Notes: a model not told the origin generated them from the letters alone. A DNA stretch of 64,000 nucleotides from Ruminococcus sp. (GCA_017536105.1 JAFXRZ010000012.1:62001-126000); one strand, 5' to 3'. Positions 42,641 through 52,990 are shown, counted from the first letter of the stretch. Translations and numbers: made by a program.

Positions 42641-44146
42641 TTATTCGTCCTGCATCGAAGTGCGGAAGGGCGCAAGGGGCAGGCCGTTTCCTCCGAAGAG
42701 GGAATACTCCGGGAAGTTGCCCCAGCAGTATCTTGCGAACCTCGGTGAAGAGACCTCGCTGCTTGTAAGAACTATCCTGCTGCCTTCTATCTCTGCCCGG
42801 GCAGGGAAGAACTTTTTGTCCTCTCCTGCGACCTCGAAGCCTGTAACAGCTCCCTCAGCGTGGAGACCGTCGGCATAGTCCAGCGAAACTATCAGCTTGC
42901 TGCCGTCGGTGACATAGCTTTTATAAAGCGGTCCGAAAGCGGAGACATCCATGCCATAGACCAGCTTTTCCGCCTGTAAGCAAAGCCTTTCGCCCACGGG
43001 CTTTTTGTCCAGCGGGTGGATGTTGTTGAACTCTCCGCAGTCGATGCAGACGGCTATGCCTGTGTTCTTTACTGTCTCGAAGGCACGCATCTGAGCTTCG
43101 CGGATAAGACACCAGTGCTTGTAGTCGGGGTCTGCTTCAAACTTGAAGGCCGGCAGCTGCACCATTATAAAGGGCAGCCTGTCGTCCTCCCATTTCTCGC
43201 GCCAGATGCGGATGAGCTTTGTGAACAGCGAGTAGTAAACACGGGGCTTGTGGTCGTCGCTTTCTCCCTGATAGTAGAGGAAGCCTGCCAGCGTGTAGGG
43301 GCATACCCTCATCAGCATACTTTCGTACATCTTTCCGGGAACGAAGGGGTTGAATTCGTTCTTGGGCCCGGGCCAGATGTTCTTGCCGATCTTGTCCTGC
43401 AGCTCCAGCCAGCCGATAGTCGGCTCGACTTTATAAACTTCCTGAGCCTTTTCGTTCCAATCCTTGTCGTAGGCGAGATAATCCTCGTAGTCCTTCTTCT
43501 GCTGCTCGAGGCTCTTGCCCTTGACTTCGTTGTAGTATTCGTCCATGTAGTCGGCGATCTCGCTGTCTGCAAGGATATGCTCCTTGTCTATCCAGGAAGT
43601 AGCTGAAGTTCCTCCCCAGTTGCAGCCGATGAGCCCCACAGTTACACCCAGCTCCTTTGAGAGCTTTCTTGCAAAGTGATAGCCCACAGCGCTCCAGGCA
43701 CGGGAACCTTCGGGATCGCAAACTCCCCAGCCGGAATTCTTTTCGGCTTCGATGGCTTCTTCAACCGAGCCCACTTTGTTTGTATAATAGAACCTTACGG
43801 GTATATCTGCCGTCAAAGTCTTGAGCTCTTCCTTGCCGTCCTTGGCGTTCTGCAGTTCAAGCTCCATATTGGACTGTCCGCCGCAGAGCCATACTTCGCC
43901 TATCATAACGTTATAGAACCTGCGCTGCTCCGAGCCGTCAAGCTCCAGCACCAGCTCATAAGGTCCGCCGGCCTGCATGGGAGGCAGGGTAACGCACCAT
44001 TTGCCGTCCTTCACCGAGCATTCGGCGCTGCTGCCCGAAATGCTTGCCCTGACTGTTCCGTCACAGTCGCACTCTCCCCAGAGCTTTACGTTTTTGCCTC
44101 TCTGGAGGACCATATTATCCGAAAAAACCGCTGCTGCCTTGAACAT
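42641..44146 (-). CDS. SGNH-type sialate O-acetylesterase-like enzyme
   Basis: 501 aa, no signal peptide, so cytoplasmic. GEVWLCGGQSNMELEL has the nucleophile Ser; GCNWGGTSATSWID and YYQGESDD are further blocks of the family; the His is in NNIHPLDK, where relatives usually have DIHP. It probably removes acetyl groups from sugars such as sialic acid or acetylated plant oligosaccharides; the substrate is unproven. N-terminal 85 residues are a jelly-roll-like part. Two bases after the preceding gene. Confidence 0.82.
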   Translation of the reverse strand: MFKAAAVFSDNMVLQRGKNVKLWGECDCDGTVRASISGSSAECSVKDGKWCVTLPPMQAGGPYELVLELDGSEQRRFYNVMIGEVWLCGGQSNMELELQNAKDGKEELKTLTADIPVRFYYTNKVGSVEEAIEAEKNSGWGVCDPEGSRAWSAVGYHFARKLSKELGVTVGLIGCNWGGTSATSWIDKEHILADSEIADYMDEYYNEVKGKSLEQQKKDYEDYLAYDKDWNEKAQEVYKVEPTIGWLELQDKIGKNIWPGPKNEFNPFVPGKMYESMLMRVCPYTLAGFLYYQGESDDHKPRVYYSLFTKLIRIWREKWEDDRLPFIMVQLPAFKFEADPDYKHWCLIREAQMRAFETVKNTGIAVCIDCGEFNNIHPLDKKPVGERLCLQAEKLVYGMDVSAFGPLYKSYVTDGSKLIVSLDYADGLHAEGAVTGFEVAGEDKKFFPARAEIEGSRIVLTSSEVSSPRFARYCWGNFPEYSLFGGNGLPLAPFRTSMQDE

Positions 44147-44148
44147 AT

Positions 44149-44847
44149 CTATACCTCCGAAATATCGTCGTCTTCATCGTTTTCCTGTTCCGAGCCGGGC
44201 TTGATGACCGAATATATCTTCCAGTCGTCATCCTCGTTTATCTTCGCAAGATAGAATCTCCAGCCCTTGTTTTCGCCGTCAAGCTCCTTGTCGCCTGCGC
44301 CGAAATGGCTGGTGTATCTGAAATCTACTTCAAAAGCCGCCCTGTCATAGCAGCCGCCGTAACGCCAGTCGTCCTCGCTGAGCTTCTTGACCCCTGTCAG
44401 CTTTATGGAGCACAGCAGGTCAAGATCCATTACATAGTTCTTTGACACCGATGCCGCCGAGCCTGAATCCGGCAGGGCTGCAAGCTGCATACCCACGTTG
44501 TTGCCGTCGTCCCAGTAGCTGAAATATTGCCTAAGGGTCTCCTCGGCTGTCATTCCCGAGGGCAGCTTTGTATCTGCGCATTTGTCTATCATCGAATGAA
44601 CGTGCACAACGAGAGACACCGTCGTTATAGCCGCTGCGGCCAAGATCCCCGTCAGCACATACATGATGATATGCAGCACTTTCGAGCGCTTTGCAGGCTT
44701 GGCTTCTGCTTCCGTGCTTTCAGCTTCGCCGTCGGCAGCTGTTTCTTCCTCGGGCTTTTCTTCGTTAGCCTGCTCTGTTTCTTTTATTTCCTCTGCCGCT
44801 TCCTCTTTCAAAACAGCGGCTTCTTTCAGGATCTCTTTCTCTTCCAT
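44149..44847 (-). CDS. Single-pass membrane protein of unknown function
   Basis: 232 aa. The first 60 residues are highly acidic (Glu-rich) and cytoplasmic, one membrane helix spans about 64-86 (IIMYVLTGILAAAAITTVSL), and an outer domain of about 140 residues follows that resembles small NTF2-like domains in its pattern (TAEETLRQYFSYWDDGN). The start at 44847 has AAGGGG upstream; an earlier ATG would overlap the preceding gene. Operon member between GHL10 and the esterase. Confidence 0.72.
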   Translation of the reverse strand: MEEKEILKEAAVLKEEAAEEIKETEQANEEKPEEETAADGEAESTEAEAKPAKRSKVLHIIMYVLTGILAAAAITTVSLVVHVHSMIDKCADTKLPSGMTAEETLRQYFSYWDDGNNVGMQLAALPDSGSAASVSKNYVMDLDLLCSIKLTGVKKLSEDDWRYGGCYDRAAFEVDFRYTSHFGAGDKELDGENKGWRFYLAKINEDDDWKIYSVIKPGSEQENDEDDDISEV

Positions 44848-44867
44848 AATTCCCCTTAGATCAAAAA

Positions 44868-46457
44868 TCAATAGTATCCGAGCTCTGTTGTTATGGCGGC
44901 TCGTTCGTCGGCGAGCTTGCCCTCGTAGCCGCTTTCCGGCATGAACAGGCTCGAATAGCTGTAGAGTGCCACTCCGTCAGCTCCGTAGGAATAGCTGTCG
45001 TGTATCTGCTTTGCGATGATATTGCTCGTTGACGAATACTCGCTGACGAGCATTATGTTTGCCGGAGCTATGCCTATGTACATGGAAGCTCCGCTGTGAC
45101 GCGGCATATTCAGCCACTGGCTCAGCGTCGAAAGGAAAGGCCTGTACTGGTTGCTGTAGCCGAAATATATCTGCGGTGCGATATAGTCCAGGAAGCCGGG
45201 CTCTGACACCCATCTCTCCACATCCGCATACTGGGAGTAGTAATTCACTTCCACATTTCCGCCGGGAGCAACTCCGAACTGCACCGAAGGATCATAGGCC
45301 TTCACCGTGTTGTACATACCCCTCACGGTCTCGGAGCAGTTATAGAAACGCCATTCCTTAAGGGACATACCGTCGCCGTATTTTAGGTAGGCGGAGTCGT
45401 CGAAGGAAGCGTCTGTTGTGGGGTAGAAGTAGTCGTCGATGTTCACGCCGTCAACATCATATCTTGATACGATCTCCGCAACGCCGTTGTTGATGAGCTG
45501 CCTTACCTCGGGGATGCCGGGGTTCAGCCATACCCAGCCCGTCGAATCGACGTAGGTCATGTATTCGGGGTAAAGTCCCGGATAGCTGTACCACTGTCTT
45601 ATGGTGCAGTCGGGCATCGCTGCGATGTTGTCCGGCTTGTCAACGCGGTAGGGATTGATCCAGGCGTGGACGGAAAGCCCGTACTGATGTCCCAGCTCCA
45701 CCATGACCGCCAGGGGATCGTAGCCGGGGTCTTTTCCGGACGAGCCGGTTATCCACCGTGACCAGACAAAGAGATCAGACTTGTAGAAAGCGTCGCTGAA
45801 AGCTCTTGTGTGAACATACAGCGTGTTTATCCCCAGGTCCTTTGCGTTCTGGCAGAGGGTCGAGAAGTTATTTCGGAAGTTCTGTTCTCCGCCGCCGGAC
45901 ATCAGCTCCGAAAGGGTCATGCAGGTGACCCACATGGCCTTCTGCTGCATATAGTTGAGCCTGTCTCCCGAGATCCTGGAGTCTCCGCGCTGGCTTTCCG
46001 AACTCTCAACGGGAGTCTGCTCCTCTTCCTCTTCGGGTTCTTCCTCCTCGGGAGGTATCTCCTCGGGAGCTGTTGTGATCGTTGTGGTCGTGGTCTTCTT
46101 TTTCTTCTTTTTTGTAGTTGTTTCTTCCGGCTCCGGTTCTTCGGGAGCTGTTGTGGTCGTTTCCTTTTTTGTCTTCTTTTTCTCTTCCTTTTTCTTATCC
46201 TCCGAGAGCTTCACAAGCTCCTCGCTGTCCAGAGTCGTCACGGTAAGTGTGAACTCCGGCTCGACGGTGGTGACGGTTGTGGTCGCAGGTGCGGAGGCGG
46301 GGACAGCTGTTTCGGTGACAGTCTCCACAGCCGTCTGAACAGGCTCGGCTGTTTTGATGGGGCTTTCGCCGGCTGTCCGGGAAGCGATACCGGGAGCGAG
46401 CAGCGCAAATACAACAGCCGACAGCATAGCGGCTGCGCTTTTCAGCTTGTATCTCAT
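44868..46457 (-). CDS. Secreted GHL10 (glycoside hydrolase-like) protein
   Basis: 529 aa. Signal peptide about 1-28. Residues 75-150 are low complexity: blocks of Lys, Thr and Glu/Pro (KKEEKKKTKKETTTT). From about 170 a TIM-barrel GHL10/DUF187 domain: QQKAMWVTCMTLSEL, NTLYVHTRAF, GLSVHAWINPYR, DGVNIDDYF, DYIAPQIYFG. Such proteins may act on cell wall glycans. The Asp-Asp in NIDDYF probably lies in the active site. Operon with ABC-F upstream. Confidence 0.87.
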   Translation of the reverse strand: MRYKLKSAAAMLSAVVFALLAPGIASRTAGESPIKTAEPVQTAVETVTETAVPASAPATTTVTTVEPEFTLTVTTLDSEELVKLSEDKKKEEKKKTKKETTTTAPEEPEPEETTTKKKKKKTTTTTITTAPEEIPPEEEEPEEEEEQTPVESSESQRGDSRISGDRLNYMQQKAMWVTCMTLSELMSGGGEQNFRNNFSTLCQNAKDLGINTLYVHTRAFSDAFYKSDLFVWSRWITGSSGKDPGYDPLAVMVELGHQYGLSVHAWINPYRVDKPDNIAAMPDCTIRQWYSYPGLYPEYMTYVDSTGWVWLNPGIPEVRQLINNGVAEIVSRYDVDGVNIDDYFYPTTDASFDDSAYLKYGDGMSLKEWRFYNCSETVRGMYNTVKAYDPSVQFGVAPGGNVEVNYYSQYADVERWVSEPGFLDYIAPQIYFGYSNQYRPFLSTLSQWLNMPRHSGASMYIGIAPANIMLVSEYSSTSNIIAKQIHDSYSYGADGVALYSYSSLFMPESGYEGKLADERAAITTELGYY

Positions 46458-46480
46458 CTGCTCTCACTCCGTTTCGTTTT

Positions 46481-48097
46481 TTATTCGATGAAGGACTTCA
46501 TGCCGTGTTCGCGGCGGTAGTCCAGATATTCTTCGTATGTTCCCTCGCGGCAGATACAGCCGTCGGGGGTGATCTCGATTATCTTGTTTGCAACGGTCTG
46601 CATGATCTCGTGGTCGTGGGAAGCGAAGATAACTACTCCCTTGAAATCCCTGAGTCCGTTGTTCACGGCGGTTATCGACTCCAGGTCCAGGTGGTTGGTG
46701 GGCCTGTCCAGAAGAAGCACGTTCGAGCCGAACAGCATCATCCTCGAGAACATACACCTTACCTTTTCTCCTCCCGAAAGCACATCTACCTTCTTGTAGA
46801 TGTCGTCGCCCGAGAAGAGCATCTTCCCGAGGAAGCCCCTCAGGAACGTATCCGTCACCTCGGTGGTGGAATACTGCCTTATCCAGTCAACGATAGTCAT
46901 ATCGCAGCCGTTGAAGAAGGCGCTGTTGTCCTTGGGGAAGTAGGAACGGGATGTGGTCGAACCCCATTTTATGCTGCCCTCGTCGGGCTCCGTGTTCTCG
47001 GCAAGGATCTCGAAAAGTGCTGTTATAGCCTGCTCGCTCTCGCCGATGAATGCCACCTTGTCTGTGCGTCCGAGGGTGAAGGTGATGTTGTTCAGAAGCT
47101 TCTCGCCGTCAACGGTCTTGGAAAGCCCCTCGACCTTGAGTATCTCCTTGCCGGGCTCTCTGTCCATTTCAAATCCGACGTAGGGGTATTTTCTCGACGA
47201 AGCAGGCATCTCTTCAACTGTCAGCTTGTCAAGGAGCTTGCGGCGTGAAGTCGCCTGCTTGGACTTGGACTTGTTTGCCGAAAAGCGGTTGATGAATTCC
47301 TGCAGCTCTTTTATCTTTTCCTCGGCCTTCTTGTTCTGCTGCTTTATCATCCTCTGCATCAGCTGAGAGGACTCGTACCAGAACTCGTAGTTGCCGACAT
47401 ACATTTTTATCTTGGTGTAGTCGATATCCACGATGTGGGTGCAGACGTTATTGAGGAAGTGTCTGTCGTGGGAAACGACGAGCACCGTGCCGAAGTATTC
47501 CGAAAGGAAATCCTCGAGCCAGCGTATAGCGTCAATATCCAGGTGGTTTGTAGGCTCGTCAAGCAGGATGATATCCGGGTTGCCGAACAGAGCCTGAGCC
47601 AGCAGCACCTTGACCTTTTCGTTGCCCGAGAGGGAAGACATCTGGGAATAGAGTATCTCCTCCGGCAGCCCGAGCCCCTGGATGAGCTTCGAGGCATCGC
47701 TCTCAGCCTCCCAGCCGTTGAGCTCTGCAAACTCGCTTTCCAGCTCACCTGCGCGGTCTCCGTCCTCCTCGCTGAAATCCTCTTTGGCGTAGAGCGCGTC
47801 CTTTTCCTGCATTATATCGTAGAGCCTTTTGTTTCCCATTATCACGGTGTCGAGGACGTTGTACTCATCAAAAGCGAAGTGGTCCTGCCTGAGTACAGAC
47901 ATTCTCGTTCCCTTGTCGATAATGACCTCGCCCTTTGTAGGCTCGATCTCTCCGCAGAGGATCTTCAAAAACGTACTTTTTCCGGCACCGTTCGCACCGA
48001 TTATGCCATAGCAATTACCGCCTGTAAATTTCAGGTCGGCGTCCTTGAACAGCAGCTGTCCTCCGAAAGACAGAGTCAGTTCGTTTACAGTTATCAT
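46481..48097 (-). CDS. ABC-F ATPase (YkpA/YbiT type) with altered second site
   Basis: 538 aa. Two ATP-binding cassettes joined by the ABC-F linker (SANKSKSKQATSRRKLLDKL). Cassette 1 is intact: GANGAGKST, LSGNEKVKVLLAQ, LLDEPTNHLD. In cassette 2 the P-loop is GESEQAITA without Lys, and Walker B reads LLLDRPTNHLD with Arg in place of the catalytic Glu, while LSGGEK is kept. ABC-F proteins act on ribosomes, not in transport. First gene of the operon; a good promoter precedes it. Confidence 0.9.
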   Translation of the reverse strand: MITVNELTLSFGGQLLFKDADLKFTGGNCYGIIGANGAGKSTFLKILCGEIEPTKGEVIIDKGTRMSVLRQDHFAFDEYNVLDTVIMGNKRLYDIMQEKDALYAKEDFSEEDGDRAGELESEFAELNGWEAESDASKLIQGLGLPEEILYSQMSSLSGNEKVKVLLAQALFGNPDIILLDEPTNHLDIDAIRWLEDFLSEYFGTVLVVSHDRHFLNNVCTHIVDIDYTKIKMYVGNYEFWYESSQLMQRMIKQQNKKAEEKIKELQEFINRFSANKSKSKQATSRRKLLDKLTVEEMPASSRKYPYVGFEMDREPGKEILKVEGLSKTVDGEKLLNNITFTLGRTDKVAFIGESEQAITALFEILAENTEPDEGSIKWGSTTSRSYFPKDNSAFFNGCDMTIVDWIRQYSTTEVTDTFLRGFLGKMLFSGDDIYKKVDVLSGGEKVRCMFSRMMLFGSNVLLLDRPTNHLDLESITAVNNGLRDFKGVVIFASHDHEIMQTVANKIIEITPDGCICREGTYEEYLDYRREHGMKSFIE

Positions 48098-48155
48098 TTC
48101 ATACTCTCCTTAATCATCGACTTTCCTTCGACTCTTCAAATTATCAGTACCTTTT

Positions 48156-48184
48156 ATTATAACACGTTTTTCTGATTTTGGCAA
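48156..48184 (-). promoter_or_regulatory. Promoter of the ABC-F to yfhO operon
   Basis: Minus strand TTGCCA (48184-48179), 17-base spacer, TATAAT (48161-48156), 59 bases before the start at 48097. Confidence 0.75.
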
Positions 48185-48240
48185 TACCCAATTTTTCGGC
48201 AGGCGTTTTCGCAGACTCCGCCTGCTTCAACCGCTTGGCG

Positions 48241-48280
48241 TTAAAAACGGCACCCCACAGTTTTCCGTGAGGTGCCGTTC
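48241..48280 (-). terminator. Terminator after the LCP gene
   Basis: Arms 48246-48258 and 48267-48279 (AACGGCACC with GGTGCCGTT) with a T-run on the minus strand. Confidence 0.82.
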
Positions 48281-48287
48281 GTTAGTT

Positions 48288-50177
48288 CTAAAATGCGTTG
48301 TAGTTGCTGCTGTTGTTTCCGTATCGGTACTGGTCTTCGTAGTCTATCCAGTTTCCGTTGTCATCGTAGTATCCGTTGTGATCGTAGGGGTTCGAGCTCG
48401 GCGTTGTGTCGTTCTCGTCGCGGCTGTCTTCTTCGATCACCGTCGTTCCGTAGATCATCTGCTGTACTATCCTTGCGTTAGCTCTCAGGTCTGCCAGCAG
48501 CACCGACTTGTGGTCAACAAAGTGTCCCGAGAATGTTTCCTCGGCAGGTATCTGTACCTGCTGTATCTCGTAACCCATATACTCGAAGGCGTGCAGCAGC
48601 AGCGAAGCAGTTTCTCCTTCTTCAAGGTCGGTGTAGGTGTCGGGAAGTATCTTGTCGGCAAGCTCCTTGAGCTGCATGAGCGATGCTCCCTTTGCCTTCT
48701 TGATTATCAGCGAGATAACTTCTCTCTGTCTTGCGGTCCTTCCGAAGTCTGCGTACTTCGTTCCCTTGTCGATGTGTCTCAGTCTTGCATAAGCAAGCGC
48801 CTGGTTTCCGTTGCAGTGAACGATCTCGCCCTCTTCGCTGAGCTCCGGCAGGTAGTCGGTTCCCCAGTCGTTGCCGAGGATCGCGTTCTGCTCGTCCAGG
48901 GGATTTTCCATACCTCTGGTATTATCGCCGTCGGGGTTGTTCGTTCTCTCGTTCAGATAACCGTGAGCCTCGTCGTTGGTGATCTCGATATCGAGTCCGC
49001 CGAGAGTATCGACTATCTCAACGAACTGGTTGAAGTTCACTATTACATATCTGTCGATCTTTACCGCGAAATACTGCTGGATAGTATCCTTCAGAGTTGT
49101 TATGCCGCTGAGGTAGTAGGCTGCATTTAGTCTGTCGGAAGCATCGATATCCGGGATATACAGGTACAGGTCGCGCATGAACGAGGTCATGGTTATGGTA
49201 CCGAGCCTCTTGTTCAGCGAGATCAGCATCATAACGTCGGTATTTCCGCGGACTTCCTCGGAGCCGGAACGCAGGTCCTCGCCGACGAGCAGCACGTTGA
49301 ACACATCCTGGTCGCTCATTATGTCTGTAGCATTCCGTTCAAGCTCTTCTTTAAGGCGTCTTTCCTCTTCCTCCGGGTCAAAGGTGTCGGACATATTCGG
49401 GTCGGTATCCGCATAGCTCATGGGAGCTGACGGGTCTGCACGGCTGTCCTCGCCTGCGAGCTTCCCGAAATAGAAGTGGAAGATCAGGAATATCACCAGC
49501 GCTATCAGGCAAAGCCCGAGGAAGACTGTTCCTGCGATAAAGAGTATCTTCTGTTTTGTGGTGAGCTTTTTCTTTTTGCCCTTGCCGTTCTTTCCGCCGG
49601 AGGTCTTTTTGCCCTGGCTCGAGCTTCCGGCAGTTTTGCTGCGGCTGCTCTGTTTTCCGTTTTCGGGTCTTATATTTTTCGGATGGCCGTTCTTTGTATG
49701 CTGGCCGTTCCTTGCACGGTTCCCGTTTCCGGCACCGGCGGGTCTTTTTCTCTGAGCCGGTCTGTGCTCGGGGTCACGAGCTGCGGCAGCTGCGATCTTT
49801 TCCTTGGGCACAGGCTTTATTTCGTCATCTATCTTTTCCGAAGGCTTTTTTTCAGGCTCTTCGTCCTTGATCTCCGGCTTTTCGCTGCGGTCGGGTCTCG
49901 GGAGCTCTTCCTTCTCGGGCTCGGGCTCTTTGGGAGCTTCTGCCTTTTCGGGGACATCCTTCATTTCTGTACTTGCTGCAAGTGCCCGTTCTTTTTTCTT
50001 TGCCATTGCAGCCGAGATGATATCTCCGAGATCGCTCTCGCCGTTATCCGCATCAGAGGGAACTTCGGCAGGCTCTTCCGTCTGCTGCTCCCGCTGTTTT
50101 TTCTTGCTTATCGCAGCGGAGATTATCTGTTCAAGCTCGTCGTCCTCCGAGCCAATCAGTTTATTCTTGTCTGACAT
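48288..50177 (-). CDS. LytR-CpsA-Psr (LCP) family protein with long cytoplasmic tail
   Basis: 629 aa. Residues 1-205 are charged and disordered, with two copies of a short motif: ELEQIISAAISKKK (near residue 15) and DLGDIISAAMAKKK (near 50). One membrane helix spans about 210-232, followed by the LCP domain (FNVLLVGEDLR, DVMMLISL, MTSFMRDLYLYIP, GNQALAYARLRH, GRTARQREVI). LCP enzymes attach wall polymers such as teichoic acid or capsule to peptidoglycan. Start 50177 has AGAGG upstream. Confidence 0.9.
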   Translation of the reverse strand: MSDKNKLIGSEDDELEQIISAAISKKKQREQQTEEPAEVPSDADNGESDLGDIISAAMAKKKERALAASTEMKDVPEKAEAPKEPEPEKEELPRPDRSEKPEIKDEEPEKKPSEKIDDEIKPVPKEKIAAAAARDPEHRPAQRKRPAGAGNGNRARNGQHTKNGHPKNIRPENGKQSSRSKTAGSSSQGKKTSGGKNGKGKKKKLTTKQKILFIAGTVFLGLCLIALVIFLIFHFYFGKLAGEDSRADPSAPMSYADTDPNMSDTFDPEEEERRLKEELERNATDIMSDQDVFNVLLVGEDLRSGSEEVRGNTDVMMLISLNKRLGTITMTSFMRDLYLYIPDIDASDRLNAAYYLSGITTLKDTIQQYFAVKIDRYVIVNFNQFVEIVDTLGGLDIEITNDEAHGYLNERTNNPDGDNTRGMENPLDEQNAILGNDWGTDYLPELSEEGEIVHCNGNQALAYARLRHIDKGTKYADFGRTARQREVISLIIKKAKGASLMQLKELADKILPDTYTDLEEGETASLLLHAFEYMGYEIQQVQIPAEETFSGHFVDHKSVLLADLRANARIVQQMIYGTTVIEEDSRDENDTTPSSNPYDHNGYYDDNGNWIDYEDQYRYGNNSSNYNAF

Positions 50178-50262
50178 TTGCAACCTCTCTTTTGCTGTCG
50201 GGCGGTCTTTTTGCCCTGTGTCGTTATGTCCGGTGCTGTCCGAACACAACACCGCATCTTAT

Positions 50263-50291
50263 ATTATATACTATTCTTTCCGAAATTACAA
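50263..50291 (-). promoter_or_regulatory. Promoter of the LCP gene
   Basis: Minus strand TTGTAA (50291-50286), 17-base spacer, TATAAT (50268-50263). Confidence 0.7.
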
Positions 50292-50419
50292 CACTATTCC
50301 AAATATTTTTAAAATTTTTTCAATATGTCGCACCAAGCCGAACTTACCCGGCTGCATATTTGGTAAAGTTCGATAAATAAAGCTCCTCCGGCTGGTATAA
50401 TAAGGAATTTCAGAGGCAC

Positions 50420-50456
50420 AAAAAAGGCACCTGCGCCGTTTTTGGCGCAAGTGCCT
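50420..50456 (-). terminator. Terminator of the cellobiose phosphorylase operon
   Basis: Stem AGGCAC(T/C)TGCGCC...GGCGCAGGTGCCT (50425-50456) followed by TTTTTT on the minus strand. Confidence 0.92.
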
Positions 50457-50479
50457 GAGCTGTCAGAACTCTGAGCTCA

Positions 50480-52933
50480 TCAGCCGAGAACTACCTCGAC
50501 CTCATGCTCTGTGCCTGCATCGAATACGGGAAGAACGTTTCCGTTGATCTTAACGCCGTCAACAACAACGCTCTTTACGCCCTTGCTTACATGATCGGGG
50601 TTCTTGATGGTGATGTTGTAGGTGTTGCCGCGGAACTTTCTTGTCAGCTTGTAGCCGTCCCAAGCCTCGGGGATGGAAGGATCGACTTTCAGTCCGTTGT
50701 AGTCGGGGACCATTCCGAGGATGTACTGCGAGATAGCAACGAAGTTCCAGGAAGCAGTACCTGTCAGCCAGCTGTTCTTGGCTTCGCCGTGTCTCTTGGC
50801 GTCCTTGCCTGCGATCATCTGAGCATAAACATAGGGCTCAGTCCTGTGCAGGTCGGAGATATCCTCAAGATATGCCGGAGCGATCTTGGAGTAATACTCG
50901 AATGCCTGATCTCCGCGGCCGATAGCAGCCTCAGCGCAGATTATCCAAGCGTTGTTGTGGCAGAAGATACCTGCGTTCTCCTTGTAGCCGCCGGGATAGG
51001 TCGAGATCTCGCCGTACTCTTTATAATACTTTGTGAATGCCGGATTGTTAAGCACAAGACCGTACTTGGAATCAAGGTACTTCTTGACGCTGTTCATCGT
51101 GATAACGTCCTTGCCGCTTTCCTTGCCGAGTCCGCCCATTACAGCGAAGCCCTGAGGCTCGATGAAGATCTTGCCTTCCTCGCACTCCTTGGAGCCCACC
51201 TTCTTGCCGAAGTCGTCGTAAGCACGGATGAACCATTCGCCGTCCCAGCCGTAGTCGAGAGTAGCCTTGTTCATCTTGTCGATCTCAGCCTGTGCAGCAG
51301 CAGCCTCGTCGTCGAGTCCCTTATACTTGCAGAGTGCAACGTACTCGGGTCCGATGAAGCTCATCATTGCAGCCACCATCACGGATTCTGCGATCTGGCT
51401 GAACTTCTTCTCGCCGTACTTGGGAGAAGTATAGGTCTGGAAGCTCTCGCCCGGTGTGTCGGAATGGCAGGAGAGGTTCAGGCAGTCGTTCCAGTCAGCT
51501 CTCATTGCAAGAGGCAGACCGTGAGGTCCTACGAACTTGGCAACGTGCCAGAAGCTCATCTTCAGGTGGTGCATCATGCTCTGAGCCTTGCTCTCGTCGT
51601 TGTCGTAGGGCACCTGCTCGTCCAGGATGCTGTAGTCGCCTGTCTCCTTTATGTACTGAGCTGTGGAGAGGATCATCCACAGCGGGTCATCCGAGAAGTC
51701 GCCGCCGATAGCGTCGTTGCCCTTCTTGGTGAGAGGCTGATACTGGTGATAGCAGCCGCCGTCCTCAAACTGTGTTGCAGCGAGGTCGAGGATACGCTCT
51801 CTTGCTCTGTCGGGGATCTGGTGAACGAAGCCCAGGAGGTCCTGGTTGGAATCGCGGAAGCCCATGCCTCTGCCGATACCGCTCTCGAAGTAGGAAGCGG
51901 ATCTGGACATATTGAATGTTACCATGCACTGATACTGGTTCCAGATATTTACCATCCTGTTGAGCTTGTCGTCGGCAGTCTCAACATGATACTGGGAAAG
52001 CAGACCGTCCCAGTAAGCCTTGAGCTCTGCCAGAGCGGCGTCAGCCTTCTCGGCGGTGTTCATCGACTCGATCATGGCGTAAGCCTTGGACTTGTTCATG
52101 CTGCCGTCAGCGTTCCACTTGTCTGTGCCGTTCTCAACGTAGCCCAGGAGGAAGACAAGGCTCTTCTCTTCGCCGGCTGCAAGGGTGATGTCGAGGCAGT
52201 GGGAAGCAACGGGGCTCCAGCCGTCGGCAACGGAATTCTGAGGTTTGCCCTCGAAAACGGTGCCGGGATTTGCAAAGCCGTTGTAGATGCTGCCCATAAA
52301 GGTCTCTCTGTCGGTGTCGAAGCCGCAGATGTCGGCATTAACGGTATAGAATGCAAAATGATCGCGGCGCTCTTTATACTCGGTCTTGTGGAATATGGTG
52401 GAGCCTTCGATCTCAACTTCACCGGTGTTGAAGTTTCTCTGGAAATTCTCGCCGTCGTCGGAAGCATTCCAGAGGCACCACTCGAGGAAGGAGAAGAGCT
52501 TGAAGCTCTTAGCCTTATCAGAAGTGTTCTTGAGGACTACCTTCTGAACTTCGCCGTTAAAATTCTGGGGAACGAAGAAGCTGACCTCAGCCGAAAGGCC
52601 GTTCTTTTCGCCCTTGATAACGGTGTAGCCGATACCGTGGCGGCAGGAATAGCCGTCGAGCTCGGTCTTAACAGGGCTCCAGCCCGGAGACCAAACGCAC
52701 TCGCCGTCATTGATATAGAAATACTTGCCACCCATATCGACGGGAACGTTATTATAGCGATAGCGGGTTATTCTCCTGAGACGTGCGTCCTTGAAGAAGC
52801 TGTAGCCTCCTGCTGTATTGGAGATGAGCGAGAAAAACTCCTGTGTTCCGAGGTAGTTGATCCAGGGATAGGGAGTTCTCGGGTTGGTGATGACATATTC
52901 CTTGTTTACGTCATCGAAGAAACCGAATTTCAT
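50480..52933 (-). CDS. Cellobiose phosphorylase (GH94)
   Basis: 817 aa, usual length. Cleaves cellobiose with phosphate to glucose 1-phosphate and glucose in the cytoplasm, saving ATP. Motifs: [40 protein letters not shown], and DWNDCLNLS with the catalytic Asp, all typical of cellobiose rather than chitobiose or cellodextrin enzymes. Start 52933 has AAAGGTGG upstream. Last gene of an operon with an epimerase and a membrane protein; together with the secreted GH5 enzyme it makes sense of cellulose use. Confidence 0.94.
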   Translation of the reverse strand: MKFGFFDDVNKEYVITNPRTPYPWINYLGTQEFFSLISNTAGGYSFFKDARLRRITRYRYNNVPVDMGGKYFYINDGECVWSPGWSPVKTELDGYSCRHGIGYTVIKGEKNGLSAEVSFFVPQNFNGEVQKVVLKNTSDKAKSFKLFSFLEWCLWNASDDGENFQRNFNTGEVEIEGSTIFHKTEYKERRDHFAFYTVNADICGFDTDRETFMGSIYNGFANPGTVFEGKPQNSVADGWSPVASHCLDITLAAGEEKSLVFLLGYVENGTDKWNADGSMNKSKAYAMIESMNTAEKADAALAELKAYWDGLLSQYHVETADDKLNRMVNIWNQYQCMVTFNMSRSASYFESGIGRGMGFRDSNQDLLGFVHQIPDRARERILDLAATQFEDGGCYHQYQPLTKKGNDAIGGDFSDDPLWMILSTAQYIKETGDYSILDEQVPYDNDESKAQSMMHHLKMSFWHVAKFVGPHGLPLAMRADWNDCLNLSCHSDTPGESFQTYTSPKYGEKKFSQIAESVMVAAMMSFIGPEYVALCKYKGLDDEAAAAQAEIDKMNKATLDYGWDGEWFIRAYDDFGKKVGSKECEEGKIFIEPQGFAVMGGLGKESGKDVITMNSVKKYLDSKYGLVLNNPAFTKYYKEYGEISTYPGGYKENAGIFCHNNAWIICAEAAIGRGDQAFEYYSKIAPAYLEDISDLHRTEPYVYAQMIAGKDAKRHGEAKNSWLTGTASWNFVAISQYILGMVPDYNGLKVDPSIPEAWDGYKLTRKFRGNTYNITIKNPDHVSKGVKSVVVDGVKINGNVLPVFDAGTEHEVEVVLG

Positions 52934-52990
52934 AGAAATTCCACCTTTCATAAGTTATGTATAAAAATTTATTTCCATAAATTATTACCG

